A stretch of 64,000 bases of DNA, from positions 372,001 to 436,000 of the forward strand of contig NZ_CP017057.1 of NCBI RefSeq assembly GCF_001719165.1. Reading direction: 5' to 3'. The stretch comes from Erythrobacter litoralis (lineage in GTDB: Bacteria > Pseudomonadota > Alphaproteobacteria > Sphingomonadales > Sphingomonadaceae). Numbering within the stretch: position 1 is the first letter of the stretch; each line of letters begins with the position of its first letter. The position numbers were made by a program, and so were the translations under genes. This document shows positions 40,842 to 49,371 of the stretch, piece by piece. The notes beneath the pieces were generated by a model. The model saw nothing but the letters and a program-made list of their open reading frames with translations, was not told where the DNA came from and did no database searches.

Positions 40842-42160
40842 GTGCTGCTTCCGCGGCGCCTGGGAGCAGTCCGATCTCGCGCGGCTCTCTCCAGATACCA
40901 GATTGCTAGCGGCAAGAGCGGATCGCTGCCGTCGGGGCCGATATCCCCGTGAGGCATTGCCAGGTCGGCGACATAGTCCTCCCGCGGTGTGCCGTCAGGG
41001 TGGAACAGCTTCTCGACACCCATGTCGATCCGCGCGCCCGATGCCGGGAGATCGAAATTCCAGAGCGCGCCGAGAAGATCGCCCATGTCCGAGCCGATCG
41101 TGTAGGCGCCAGCTGCGGCGTCGAGGCCGATGACCAGCCCCTCGCCCATGCTCCCTGTCCAGGTTCCATGAAGCACGACGACCGGTCCGCGGAATTGGGG
41201 CCGTCGGGGTGAGGCAAGCTCGATGAAGGTCCGAGGCACGCCCAGCTCGCGCTCCACCGCGGGAATCGTGTGAACCTGGTAAGGTTTGGGCTCAGTCAGG
41301 AAATGTCCGATTATCGACCGCGCCACGTCGGTGTTCCCGCCGCTCGGTGTATTGCGCAGATCAATGATGAGACCTTCCGCGACGGCGAGCCGGGCGATGG
41401 CCTCGTCGAAAGCGGCGATCGTGTCATTGTCGCCGAGCGAGTTCTGAATGAGGATACGGCCGAAGCCTTTGCTCTTGCCAACCCTTTCGACCGAAACCAG
41501 TTCGCTCGGTCCTGCTTGGCGGCCCTTTGAAGGTGCGGGCAATTCCAGTTCCACCTGCTTCCCATCCGGTTTCGCGAAGAGCACCCGGCGTTGCTGACCG
41601 CGGCGCCCGTTGACGGCTAGCGTTATTCCATAGCTGAGTTGCGCATCGCTCGGATTGGGCAGCACATCTCCGAAAGGGAGGCTTGCTGCCTGCCTGACAG
41701 GCTGGCCATCGACGCTGAGCACGCGCCAGCCTGGCCGCACGTCCGCCCCAGCGGCGTGGCTATCGCGCCGGACCTCGACGATTTCGTATCGACCTTCTGC
41801 GTATGCGGCACGCAGGTCGGCGCCGGAGTAGATGATCGAGAAGTCCTGCTCATCGAACGGACCGACGATCAAGTGCGGATCCATGAAAGTGAGGGCCGTC
41901 TGCTGCATGAATCGGCGCAACTCGTCTGGCGTTTCCGCAGCCAGAGCGAGCTTGCGCGATCGGGCGAGCTGTCGGTCCGCGCTGTCCCCGCCGAGCCGGT
42001 CGAAATATGCGTAATGCGAGCGAAGTAGGCGCTCGAATTCTTCCCAAGCCTCGGCCGTATCGATTCCCGGCTCTTGGACGGCATTATCGTCGTTCGCCGC
42101 TACGAAAAATGCCAGCGCTATTACAAGGGCCAAGGCTTTGGCTTTTTCGATCAGTAACAT
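40838..42160 (-). CDS. Secreted S41 family peptidase
   Basis: This 440-residue protein has an N-terminal hydrophobic export segment (ALALVIALAFFVAAN) and an S41 core. A PDZ-like region spans residues 110-200 (ADVRPGWRVLSVDGQPVRQA). The catalytic part is near 255-345: GLIIDLRNTPSGGNTDVARS, then VVVLHGTWTGSMGEGLVIGL with the serine nucleophile in TGSMGE. Bacterial relatives cleave proteins in the periplasm. The C-terminal 80 residues resemble the tricorn/C-terminal-processing type with a glycine- and aspartate-rich tail. It heads the minus-strand run and overlaps the GlxA gene by 4 bases. The promoter should lie in the gene-poor gap 42161-43019. Confidence 0.88.
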   Translation of the reverse strand: MLLIEKAKALALVIALAFFVAANDDNAVQEPGIDTAEAWEEFERLLRSHYAYFDRLGGDSADRQLARSRKLALAAETPDELRRFMQQTALTFMDPHLIVGPFDEQDFSIIYSGADLRAAYAEGRYEIVEVRRDSHAAGADVRPGWRVLSVDGQPVRQAASLPFGDVLPNPSDAQLSYGITLAVNGRRGQQRRVLFAKPDGKQVELELPAPSKGRQAGPSELVSVERVGKSKGFGRILIQNSLGDNDTIAAFDEAIARLAVAEGLIIDLRNTPSGGNTDVARSIIGHFLTEPKPYQVHTIPAVERELGVPRTFIELASPRRPQFRGPVVVLHGTWTGSMGEGLVIGLDAAAGAYTIGSDMGDLLGALWNFDLPASGARIDMGVEKLFHPDGTPREDYVADLAMPHGDIGPDGSDPLLPLAIWYLERAARDRTAPRRRGSST

Positions 42161-43019
42161 CTATCGACCCAGTGACTGCGCTTTAGCAACGTAGCGCAAG
42201 GCTCCTACTGGCGGAACCGGCAAAGGACCCGCAGAATGCGCCACCTTCGCTAGCAGCCCGGGAACATTGAAAGCATTTCGCTGGGTGCGTGTCATATCTC
42301 GTATTGCTCACCGTTCTTCTCCGAGGCCTGATTCGCCGCAGAGGGTGTCCGCTAACGGGCAGCCTGAAATGGGAAGGCTACGTCTTGAAAGGGGCGCAAA
42401 ACTGACTCGCCGCCCTCTGGCACCCTATTGGCAGCTTCTCTCAAAAACAGACTTTGTTGTGGCTCTCGTGAATCACTGACGTTGGGTCGTGATCCGCTCA
42501 TTCCCAAGGCAGGCTGGACGTCAGTTCTCCAGCTCTCGCTATCCGCCGTGTCCAAGCAGGCAATGGGCCCATTTGCAGCGATCCCGGAGCTGGATTTCGC
42601 GCCAGGTTACGGTATTTCAAGCGAAATTTCCCAATGATTTGGAGTGCCCATCTTCGTCCTCCCCAGGGCACCAATATTTCAAAATTGCAGAGTTCTGGGA
42701 TTTTCTCGGCCCCCGTTCCGGACAGACGAGAACTTTATGTCCAGACACCCGCAGGGTTGCAGGTTTCAGTGCACGTTTTTTGCTCAAAGGGCGGCGCTGC
42801 CGAACGGCAGCCGTCGTCCGATGGTGCTGAATGGCAGGAAATCGTTGCTATCCAAAAATAGCTGCCGTTCCGCTTGCGACCCGTTGCAGACATTCGCCGG
42901 ACTTTCGGGGTTACCTGAAAGCGGACGCCACGCTTTAGCGGGATTTTTCGGCTAGCTTTCGGTGGTCTAAGTAAACAGATTTCGCTAGATAGCGATCCGA
43001 AACCAATCTAACCGAAGCC
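42161..43019. other. Gene-poor stretch with tRNA-like repeat copy
   Basis: None of the short frames in these 859 bases looks like a gene. The stretch should contain the promoters of the S41 gene (minus) and the ClpP-like gene (plus). At 42631-42685 lies a repeat with a tRNA-Leu-like 3' end, described separately. The base composition is mixed, and several AT-rich tracts occur right of 42600. Confidence 0.6.
42631..42685 (+). repeat. Degenerate tRNA-Leu 3'-end repeat, copy 1
   Basis: GTCCTCCCCAGGGCACCA (42656-42673) matches 15 of 18 bases of the tRNA-Leu 3' end (31369-31386), and in both an AAAAT follows seven bases after CACCA. The upstream CCAATGATTT and AGTGCCCATCTT are shared with the second copy at 44386. 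GTGCCC and GGGCAC also form a 6-bp hairpin. It may be a worn attachment-site remnant. Confidence 0.5.
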
Positions 43020-44090
43020 ATGAAACTAATCGCAATCCTGGCTCTTTTCGCTTCGCTCCTTTGTGCTCCCGCACACGCTCTCGAATACAGCGTCGGGAAC
43101 ACTGGCGGCAATTGTTCGGAGTGTGTATGGATCGCCGCTGAAGGTGACATCGAAGAGGGCGATACCGCAAAGCTCGAAGCCTTCCTTCAGCGCGAAGGGT
43201 GGGAGCGACCGTATCTCGTCCGAATAAACTCACCAGGCGGGAATGTTGCTGAAGCTCTCGAGCTGGGACGATATCTTCGAATTCAGCGATCGAGAGTCAT
43301 CGTTTCAAGCACTCAATCGGAGTTCTACGAGCCCGCGGGAAAGGTCTTACAGTCTTACGGTGGCGGCGTGTGCGCTAGCGCTTGTGTATTTGTCCTGATG
43401 GGTGGCGTGAGCCGCGAGATCAGCACAGACAGCATGGTCGGCGTCCATCAGTTTACGCCATCGCTAGACGGGATGGAAAGCAGCTCCGCCACCATCTCAT
43501 CGACGCAGACTACCGTAGCGGTCTTGCAAGCTTATGCTATTGAGATGGATATTGATCCTATTGTCCTGACATTGGCGGCGGCAACTCCGCCTGAAGGGAT
43601 GCTCTGGCTGGAACCTAGGGATATGGAGCGTATGAACCTGCTCACGTCCCGCAATTTCAAGGAATTCTCGACGTGGGCATTGCAGCCGGCGGGGAACCAG
43701 CTAGTCGCTCGTGCCAGCCAAGAACAGACCAACGGACGCACCGCCTACCTAGCCGCTGATTGCCGTTTTTTCCATCTGGGGTTAGAAATGACAGGGGATG
43801 GGCTTGAAGAGTTGGCCGAAGCTATTCGCGGAGCTGATCTAACACTAGATGAAACGCAATGGTCGTACCCGCTGAAGATTGCTGATGTAACGATCAGAGA
43901 CGGAATGATCGTTTTGAGCTTTACCGAAGGTCCAAAAATTCTGGCCGCCATCGTGCAGGCTAACGATCAGCTCAACATCGATATCGATGTTCCTTGGGTT
44001 TACATGTCGTCGATTGGTGGTCCACAGTTCGATATCCCGACTTCGAACATGGATGAGATCGCTCCGCACGTTCTGAACTCCTGCCGCTGA
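43020..44090 (+). CDS. Periplasmic ClpP-like protein (COG3904-type)
   Basis: This 356-residue exported protein has a signal peptide at residues 1-20 (cleavage after AHA). Residues about 35-200 have a ClpP/crotonase-like fold: LVRINSPGGNVAEALELGRY near residue 66, a nucleophile-type serine at 120 in GVCASACVFVLMGG and a histidine at 143 in MVGVHQF. Related COG3904 proteins are periplasmic and of unknown role. The C-terminal 150 residues, including CRFFHLGLEMTGDGLEELAE, have no assignment. It lies alone between two similar repeats with tRNA-like ends, and its codon use is AT-richer than the core genes, which suggests transfer. Confidence 0.82.
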   Translation: MKLIAILALFASLLCAPAHALEYSVGNTGGNCSECVWIAAEGDIEEGDTAKLEAFLQREGWERPYLVRINSPGGNVAEALELGRYLRIQRSRVIVSSTQSEFYEPAGKVLQSYGGGVCASACVFVLMGGVSREISTDSMVGVHQFTPSLDGMESSSATISSTQTTVAVLQAYAIEMDIDPIVLTLAAATPPEGMLWLEPRDMERMNLLTSRNFKEFSTWALQPAGNQLVARASQEQTNGRTAYLAADCRFFHLGLEMTGDGLEELAEAIRGADLTLDETQWSYPLKIADVTIRDGMIVLSFTEGPKILAAIVQANDQLNIDIDVPWVYMSSIGGPQFDIPTSNMDEIAPHVLNSCR

Positions 44091-44710
44091 CCTATTGCGT
44101 TGCTACTCTTTGCGTAGTTGTGATCAAAAGACCTTCCCGGCTTTGCAGACGCAACCCATGCCGTAAGTTGTGTTCGATCGTCTGATGATGGCAATCGACA
44201 CCCGATACCTGCCATTCAGCTTCCCACCCACTTCGCGACATTCATGGGCCGCTTGGAAAGCCCCGAGAGCGGACATTCACCCAGGTGTGGCGGCTTAGAC
44301 CGCTTTCTGGAGCTGCGGGCGATGGAGCTTGCGACCAAGATTAGGTGCAAAGCGATCATATCTAAGGCAGGTCGGCCTGAATTCTCCAATGATTTGAGTG
44401 CCCATCTTTGTCCTCTATGGGGCACCAGTAGCTTAAAATATTGAAATATATAGATAAAATGAATGATTCCGAGGGCTCACAACGGTTTTCGGAATTTGTC
44501 TCTGTTTGTCTTTCGTCTAATTTTTCAGCACTTTGCGGCCTTGCCCGACTGAATTTCGACTCGTCCCTGATAATCCCAGCCTCAGATTTTTGCGGGCCTT
44601 CTTGGGGGCTTTCTCGAGAACCACATTCAAAGGCCCGCAGAGCCGATATTCGACCTGCTTTGTTGTCATGAAGATCGGCCCAGATCTCGGAGATGGAACT
44701 GATTGTCGCT
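44091..44710. other. Gap between ClpP-like gene and higBA
   Basis: Only short, unconvincing frames occur in this stretch of about 620 bases. It contains the second tRNA-like repeat at 44386-44439 and AT-rich sequence up to the higBA promoter. No terminator was recognised after the ClpP-like gene. Confidence 0.55.
44386..44439 (+). repeat. Degenerate tRNA-Leu 3'-end repeat, copy 2
   Basis: GTCCTCTATGGGGCACCA (44410-44427) matches 15 of 18 bases of the tRNA-Leu 3' end, again with AAAAT seven bases later. Together with copy 1 the similarity spans about 50 bases, starting CCAATGATTT. Both copies have the same orientation as the tRNA and bracket the ClpP-like gene. Confidence 0.5.
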
Positions 44711-44752
44711 TGTCGCGCGACACTTGACAATGTGAGATATCGTGGCTAGTTG
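44711..44752 (+). promoter_or_regulatory. Palindrome and candidate promoter of higBA
   Basis: The perfect 12-base palindrome TGTCGCGCGACA (44711-44722) is followed by TTGACA (44724-44729) and, 17 bases later, TAGTTG (44747-44752). Toxin-antitoxin operons are usually repressed by antitoxin binding to such palindromes. The palindrome is also identical to one terminus of the IS21 element at 53.1 kb, so it may instead be an IS end fragment. Confidence 0.4.
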
Positions 44753-44758
44753 GGCATC

Positions 44759-45049
44759 ATGGAAATCGAGTCCATCGGGCATAAGGGCCTGCGCCGCTTC
44801 TTCGAGACCGGCAATGCCAAAGGCCTGGTGGGTGATGTGGGTAGGCTGCGCAAGATGCTTGCCTTCATTGATGCCGCTGAAAGTATGGATGAGCTGTTCG
44901 TTCCGCCAAACTTCGGCCTCCACGAGCTTGCAGGAGATCGGAAAGATACCTGGTCGATGACCGTGACACGCAACTGGCGTCTGACATTTAGGATGAATGA
45001 AGAGGGCGCACTGATCGATATGGATCTGGAGGATTATCATGGCGCTTAA
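44759..45049 (+). CDS. higB: HigB/RelE-type toxin
   Basis: This 96-residue RelE-superfamily toxin cleaves mRNA on the ribosome. The pattern is that of HigB: IGHKGLRRFFETGN at residues 5-18, then FVPPNFGLHELAGDRKDTWS and VTRNWRLTFRMNEEGAL with the conserved arginines and tryptophan, ending in LEDYHGA. ATG 44759 is preferred to a TTG 9 bases upstream. Its 3' end overlaps the antitoxin gene by 11 bases. The toxin-first order is typical of higBA. Confidence 0.92.
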   Translation: MEIESIGHKGLRRFFETGNAKGLVGDVGRLRKMLAFIDAAESMDELFVPPNFGLHELAGDRKDTWSMTVTRNWRLTFRMNEEGALIDMDLEDYHGA

Positions 45050-45341
45050 GATGCACCCGTCGCTCGCCGTCCATGTCGGTGATTGGCTCAAGAGCGAAAT
45101 TGTCGAACCTGCCGGTGTCAGCGTGACTGATCTTGCCGCACACTTCGGTGTCTCGCGGCAGGCGCTGAGCACGCTGCTAAACGGCAATGCCAGTCTCTCT
45201 GCAGATATGGCGATCCGCTTCGAGAAGGCGTTTGGAGTAAAGGCCGATACCTTGCTGCGGATGCAGACAGCTTATGAGCTAGCACAAGCGCGTGCGCATG
45301 AGGGTAATATTAAGGTCAGGAAGTTTGCAGGGGCAGCTTGA
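45039..45341 (+). CDS. higA: HigA-type antitoxin
   Basis: This 100-residue XRE-family antitoxin has HPSLAVHVGDWLKSEIVEPA at the N terminus, then the helix-turn-helix VSVTDLAAHFGVSRQALSTL around residues 28-47, and NGNASLSADMAIRFEKAFGV after it. Such proteins neutralise HigB by direct binding and repress the operon. ATG 45039 lies inside the toxin's last codons, so translation is coupled. It lies next to the IS graveyard, as expected of a mobile stabilising module. Confidence 0.93.
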   Translation: MALKMHPSLAVHVGDWLKSEIVEPAGVSVTDLAAHFGVSRQALSTLLNGNASLSADMAIRFEKAFGVKADTLLRMQTAYELAQARAHEGNIKVRKFAGAA

Positions 45342-45485
45342 CAACCGCTGGCGTTGGTCTGCGCAACGCGGAGCAGAAAGTCATCGAACGCTAGGTCCAA
45401 GTTGACAGATTGCGCGAGGACCGATGGCTAGGACATGAGTGGTGTGACCATATCTCTTGGCGGTGGTGCCATTGTCCAGTTGGGA

Positions 45486-46776
45486 GTGTCAGTAATTTTG
45501 TGCGCAAGGCCGGTTTCATTCATCAGAGTGTGAACATGTCGCCGAAGATAATGGCGAACTGATTTTTGCCTCTGTCCACTCGCACGGCGGCCGTTTCCAT
45601 TCTTCGGCCGCATGATTGAGAACGAGGTCTAGCAGCTTCACTGCGGCCTCGTCACCTGGGAAGTGTCCGCGGGTGCGAACAGCGAGGCGCAGCTTCGAGT
45701 TCAGCGCCTCGATCGCGTTGGTGGTGTAGATCATTCGCCTGATCGTGGCGCTGAACGCATAAAACGGGATCACCTGCTCCCAGTGTCGGCGCCAGCTCTG
45801 CGAGATGGCTAGGTATTTCTGGCCCCAGAAGCTCTCCTCGAAGGCGTCCAATGCGGCCAGGCCCGCCTTCGGCATTCTCGGCGCGATAGACGCTCCTGAG
45901 CGCGCTTGTGACGGCCTTCCGGTCCTTCCAGGAGGCGAAGCTCCTGGAGCCCTCGGTCAGGTGGACGATGCAGGTCTGTACGACCGTTTCGGGGAACACG
46001 GCATTGATCGCGTCAGGGAAGCCTTTCAGGCCATCCACGACAGCGATCAGGATGTCGGCGATGCCGCGGTTCCTGAGCTCGTTCATCACGCGCATCCAGA
46101 ACTTGGCGCCTTCGGTCTGCTCGATCCAGATGCCGAGGAGTTCCTTGGTTCCATCAGGAAGAATGCCAAGCGCTATGTAGACAGCCTTGTTGCGCACGAA
46201 GCCCTGGTCCATGATCTTCACCCGGATCGCGTCGAAGAACACCAGCGGATAGCACGCATCGAGCGGCTTGCCCTGTCACTCGGTGACCGTTTGCAGCACC
46301 GCATCGGTCACCGTCGAGATCAGGTCGGGCGACACATCGACCCGGTAAAGCTCTTCCAGGTGGCCGCGGATCTCACGCACGCTCATGCCGCGCGCATACA
46401 TCGAGATGATCCGTGCATCGAAGTCGGGAAAGCGCCGCTGGTATTTGGCGATCAGCTTGGGATCGAAAGTGCCGGAGCGATCGTGCGGAATGTCCAGCGT
46501 CACATTCGACGTGCCGGTCAGCATCGTCTTTCTCGAACTGCCGTTCCGTCGGTTCGCGACGCCGGCCTCGGCTTCCGATTCAAGATGATCGTCCAGTTCG
46601 GCAGTGAGCATTCGCTCCGACAGCGCCTTTTTCAACTCGTCGATCAAACCGTCTCCGGCAGAAAGCTCCTGCGGACCGCGCTCTGCCAGCAGCTGGTCCA
46701 GTAACTCCTTGTCGATTGCCATAGTGAGGGGCCTTTCTTCCTCATCTTATGACCTCGCCCACAAATTACTGACACA
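45486..46776 (-). mobile_element. IS256-family insertion sequence, inactive
   Basis: Imperfect terminal inverted repeats bound it: GTGTCAGTAATTTTGTG at the left and CACAAATTACTGACAC at the right. The length of about 1.29 kb is typical for IS256-type elements. The transposase is broken (see next entry). No target duplication is visible: flanks differ, and an IS3 remnant starts directly at the right end. This suggests insertion into that IS3 copy followed by a deletion. Confidence 0.8.
45516..46722 (-). pseudogene. IS256-family transposase pseudogene
   Basis: Pieces of one mutator-type (IS256) transposase are visible in order. The N-terminal 148 residues (DGLIDELKKALSERMLTAEL; NRRNGSSRKTMLTG) end at a TGA in place of the expected tryptophan codon (46276-46278). 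The frame continues with VFFDAIRVKIMDQGFVRNKA and the second aspartate in AVVDGLKGFPDAI. Near 45875 the frame shifts, and the C-terminal piece (MIYTTNAIEALNSKLRLAVR) is in another frame. One nonsense and one frameshift mutation make it inactive. Confidence 0.88.
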
Positions 46777-47136
46777 ACCTATGCTCGGCGACTCGCCCAT
46801 CGCGGCGGGTTGATCCACCACATCGACCGCGGCAGCCAGTACGTCTCGATCAGGTATACTGAACGCCTTGCCGAGGCCGGGATCGAGCCTTCGGTGGGCA
46901 GTGTTGGGGACAGCTACGACAATGCCTTGGCCGAAACGATCAATGGTCTTTACAAGGCCGATGTGATCCACCGACGCGGGCCATGGCGGTCGTTCAAGGC
47001 CGTCGAATACGCGACACTCGAATAGGTGGAATGGTTCAACAACAGGCGGTTGCTTGAGCCGATCGACAACATCCCGCCTGCCGAAGCCGAAACACGATAC
47101 TACGCCATGCTGGACGGACGCCCCATGGCAGCATAA
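46777..47136 (+). pseudogene. IS3-family transposase C-terminal remnant
   Basis: This stretch encodes the end of an IS3-family OrfB: GLIHHIDRGSQYVSIRYTER with an aspartate, DSYDNALAETINGLYKADVI with the third acidic residue, then an in-frame TAG at the place of a conserved tryptophan, followed by VEWFNNRRLLEPIDNIPPAE. The N-terminal part is missing, as the IS256 element begins directly at its left. It is doubly inactive. The IS3 right end probably lies near 47177 (GGGGCGGTTCA). Confidence 0.88.
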
Positions 47137-47574
47137 CTCAAGCCAACTGGTCTCCGGCAATCCCGGGGCGGTTCAGATCGCGAGCCGACGGGCGGCTTCT
47201 AGAGGCTCGCTGCCCGATTCCTGCCAATCTCGAAGCGCCCCCTTGCACACACGAAGCCTGTAGCTACTCTAAGGCCCCTATGCTAACGGCAGCAACAACC
47301 ACAGTTCGCCCCCTTTTTGGAGCGTTGTTCTGTGAACGATCGAGATTGCACCGTGGTAAGCGGGGCGCTCAGCTATGGTGCGTTCTCAGTGTCTGATTGG
47401 CTAATTGCCAGGCCGGTCGGACCGGTTAGCATGGCCGATATGCGGCCATTTGGTTTTGCACTGAGCTATTTCTTTTCCGCTTCGGTCGCCATGACGTGCA
47501 GATCACAGTCTTGCAACAGGGGAATGAAGGATGGCACAACGGCGCAGAAAGTGCCGCCACAATTGGGTCGCTAG
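47137..47574. other. Gap after the IS3 remnant
   Basis: The first 40 bases probably carry the right end of the IS3 remnant. The rest has no convincing gene. An 85-residue plus-strand frame (47317-47574) abuts the next gene but has no ribosome site and an odd composition. The promoter for the 197-residue membrane protein would lie here. Confidence 0.5.
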
Positions 47575-48168
47575 ATGGAGATTAACTGGCGTCCCGGCAT
47601 AGGCGATCCAACGGTTTGGGGCTGGATTACAGTCGCTGCCTATTTTGTTGCTGCGTTTCTTGCGGTCAGAGCGGCGCGCGTGTCTCAATTCTCCGGTCAC
47701 CGATGGCAAAGTGAAGCCTTCTTTTGGATCCTTCTCGCCCTCTCCATGCTTGGACTTGGCATCAATAAACAGTTGGACCTGCAATCGCTCCTTACTGATT
47801 TGGCGAGAATCATGGCAAAGGATGGCGGTTGGTACAGAGATCGTCACGTTTATCAGGAGGCCGTACTCTTATTAGTTGGTGTGGCGGGGGCCATTGCCAT
47901 CTTAGGGCTTCTTGTGACCCTCCGAAGATATTGCGCCGATATAAAAATCGCTGCGCTTGGTATGAACCTTGTGATATGCTTTGTTGTCATAAGAGCAGCT
48001 TCGTTCCATAAAGTTGACGATCTGATTGGTAGAAATTTCTTAGGCCTAAACTGGAACGTAATTCTTGAATTGCCCGGTATTTTTTTAGTGGCGGTTTGCG
48101 CCATGCGATACTCGCACCGGCAGACCCGAGCGAGATTGCGGGTTAAGATCTCGACTACACAATCTTGA
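47575..48168 (+). CDS. Membrane protein of unknown function (197 aa)
   Basis: This protein has four hydrophobic segments, at about residues 14-34, 48-64, 95-118 and 122-142, and a fifth near 160-178. Recognisable stretches are DPTVWGWITVAAYFVAAFLA, FWILLALSMLGLGINKQLDL and AVLLLVGVAGAIAILGLLVT. Such proteins are common as hypothetical membrane proteins in proteobacteria and I know no function. ATG 47575 directly follows a stop codon, and no good ribosome site is visible, so the start is uncertain. It is a cargo-like gene between IS remnants with lower GC. Confidence 0.7.
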   Translation: MEINWRPGIGDPTVWGWITVAAYFVAAFLAVRAARVSQFSGHRWQSEAFFWILLALSMLGLGINKQLDLQSLLTDLARIMAKDGGWYRDRHVYQEAVLLLVGVAGAIAILGLLVTLRRYCADIKIAALGMNLVICFVVIRAASFHKVDDLIGRNFLGLNWNVILELPGIFLVAVCAMRYSHRQTRARLRVKISTTQS

Positions 48169-48357
48169 ATAGGTTGCGGTGTGGGCAGCCCTTGGTAATG
48201 GGCCGATCACTGGCCCGTCGGTCCCCGGAGGAGCGTGCGCCCAAGGATCCAGCCAGTTGCGGTCGCGAGAGATTTCCTCTGCGCCTCCCAAAACCAGCCA
48301 TTCGCTAAGGTCAGCCTGGGGCCGGATGCTGACCGGCCCCTTTCAGCTGGTATCATT
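48169..48357. other. Spacer between membrane protein gene and IS427-like element
   Basis: Nothing recognisable is present in these 189 bases. Short inverted stretches such as GGGCCGGATGCTGACCGGCCC (48320-48340) may be the terminator of the preceding gene, lacking a clear T-run. Confidence 0.3.
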
Positions 48358-48359
48358 TA

Positions 48360-49205
48360 GGGTCAGGACTCATTGCGGCAGCCAGAAGATGACGGTTGCG
48401 GCGATGCATATGGCGGACATGAACGTGTGGGCGCATCGGTCGTAACGGGTGTGGATGCGTCGCCAGTCCTTGAGTTTGCCGAACATGTTCTCGACTTTGT
48501 GGCGTTGGCGATAGAGCACCGCGTCGTGGGGGATGGGCACTTTGCGGTTCGTTTTTGACGGGATGCAGGCAGCGATACCGCGCTGTTCCAGAGCGGCGCG
48601 GAACCAGTCGGCATCGTAGCCCCGATCGGCGAGCAACGCCTCGGCCTTGGGGAAGGCTTCGATCATCAGCGCAGCCCCTTTGTAGTCGCTCATCTGCCCT
48701 TCGCTGAGCAGCATGATCAATGGCCGGCCCTTGCCATCGCAGACTGCATGCAGCTTGGAGTTCAGTCCGCCTTTGGTGCGGCCGATACGTCTGGGTAGAG
48801 CCCCTTTTTTAGCAGGCTTGCCGCCGTCCGGTGCGCCTTGAGGTGGGTGGCGTCGATCATCAGCTGATCGGGCTTTCCGCCCTTGGCGGCGAGCTGGGCA
48901 AAGATCCTGTTGAACACGCCCAGGCGGCTCCAGCGGATGAAGCGATTATAGATCGTCTTGTGCGGGCCGTAGCCGGCAGGCGCATCACGCCAGCGCAATC
49001 CATTCCTGATCACGAAGATGATACCACTCACAATCCGCCGGTCATCGACCCGTGGGATCCCATGCGACAACGGAAAATAGGGCTCAATCCGGCGCATCTG
49101 CGCCTCGCTCAACAACCACAGCCCGGACATCGGCAGCACCTCCTTGCTGCCGCTATTGAATCAATCGACTGCCGCCAGCGCAAGTGATTTAATGGGTCCT
49201 GAGCC
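48360..49205 (-). mobile_element. IS5-family (IS427-like) insertion sequence, apparently intact
   Basis: An 846-base element has terminal inverted repeats GGGTCAGGACTCATT (left) and AATGGGTCCTGAGCC (right, 13 of 15 paired). It is flanked by TA duplications (48358-48359 and 49206-49207), the target choice expected of the IS427 group. The transposase is in two overlapping frames joined by a slippery heptamer. Nothing in it looks broken, so it may be active. Confidence 0.9.
48370..49139 (-). CDS. IS427-like transposase made by -1 frameshift
   Basis: OrfA (49139 to 48762; SGLWLLSEAQMRRIEPYFPL, FVIRNGLRWRDAPAGYG, catalytic Asp in LMIDATHLKAHRTAASL) and OrfB (ending 48370; LNSKLHAVCDGKGRPLIMLL, then ALLADRGYDADWFRAALEQR with the second Asp, and QRHKVENMFGKLKDWRRIHT with the Glu) together form one DDE transposase of about 255 residues. 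The heptamer A-AAA-AAG at 48810-48804 lies in the overlap in the right phase for programmed -1 slippage. This is typical for the group, so the two frames are a single gene rather than a pseudogene. Confidence 0.88.
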
Positions 49206-49207
49206 TA

Positions 49208-49369
49208 GGTCAGTTATTTCATTTGGTTCGTTAACTCTGCCCAACTTAGGGACAGCGTTGATTTTCGCGCTTCAAAAGAGCAGGCGCACCTGATAACTAC
49301 GATACGTCGAAGATGGGGCTGGTCACGACGCCGATTCGAGCGAAAGAAGTTTTGGTCTGAGCCCGAAGT
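49208..49369. other. Spacer between two IS elements
   Basis: This stretch has no gene. It is a 160-base AT-richer remainder, possibly part of an older gene or IS. Confidence 0.3.
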
Positions 49370-49371
49370 TG

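Noticed and set aside
42881..44290. Loose similarity of GACATTC...AGCGGAC stretches near 42900 and 44230
   Set aside because: Matches are short and broken, and such sequence is common in intergenic DNA of these bacteria. I could not show a true repeat.
47317..47574. 85-residue frame ending directly before the 197-residue membrane protein
   Set aside because: Abutment is suggestive, but there is no start signal, no recognisable fold, and a Cys/Ser-rich random look.
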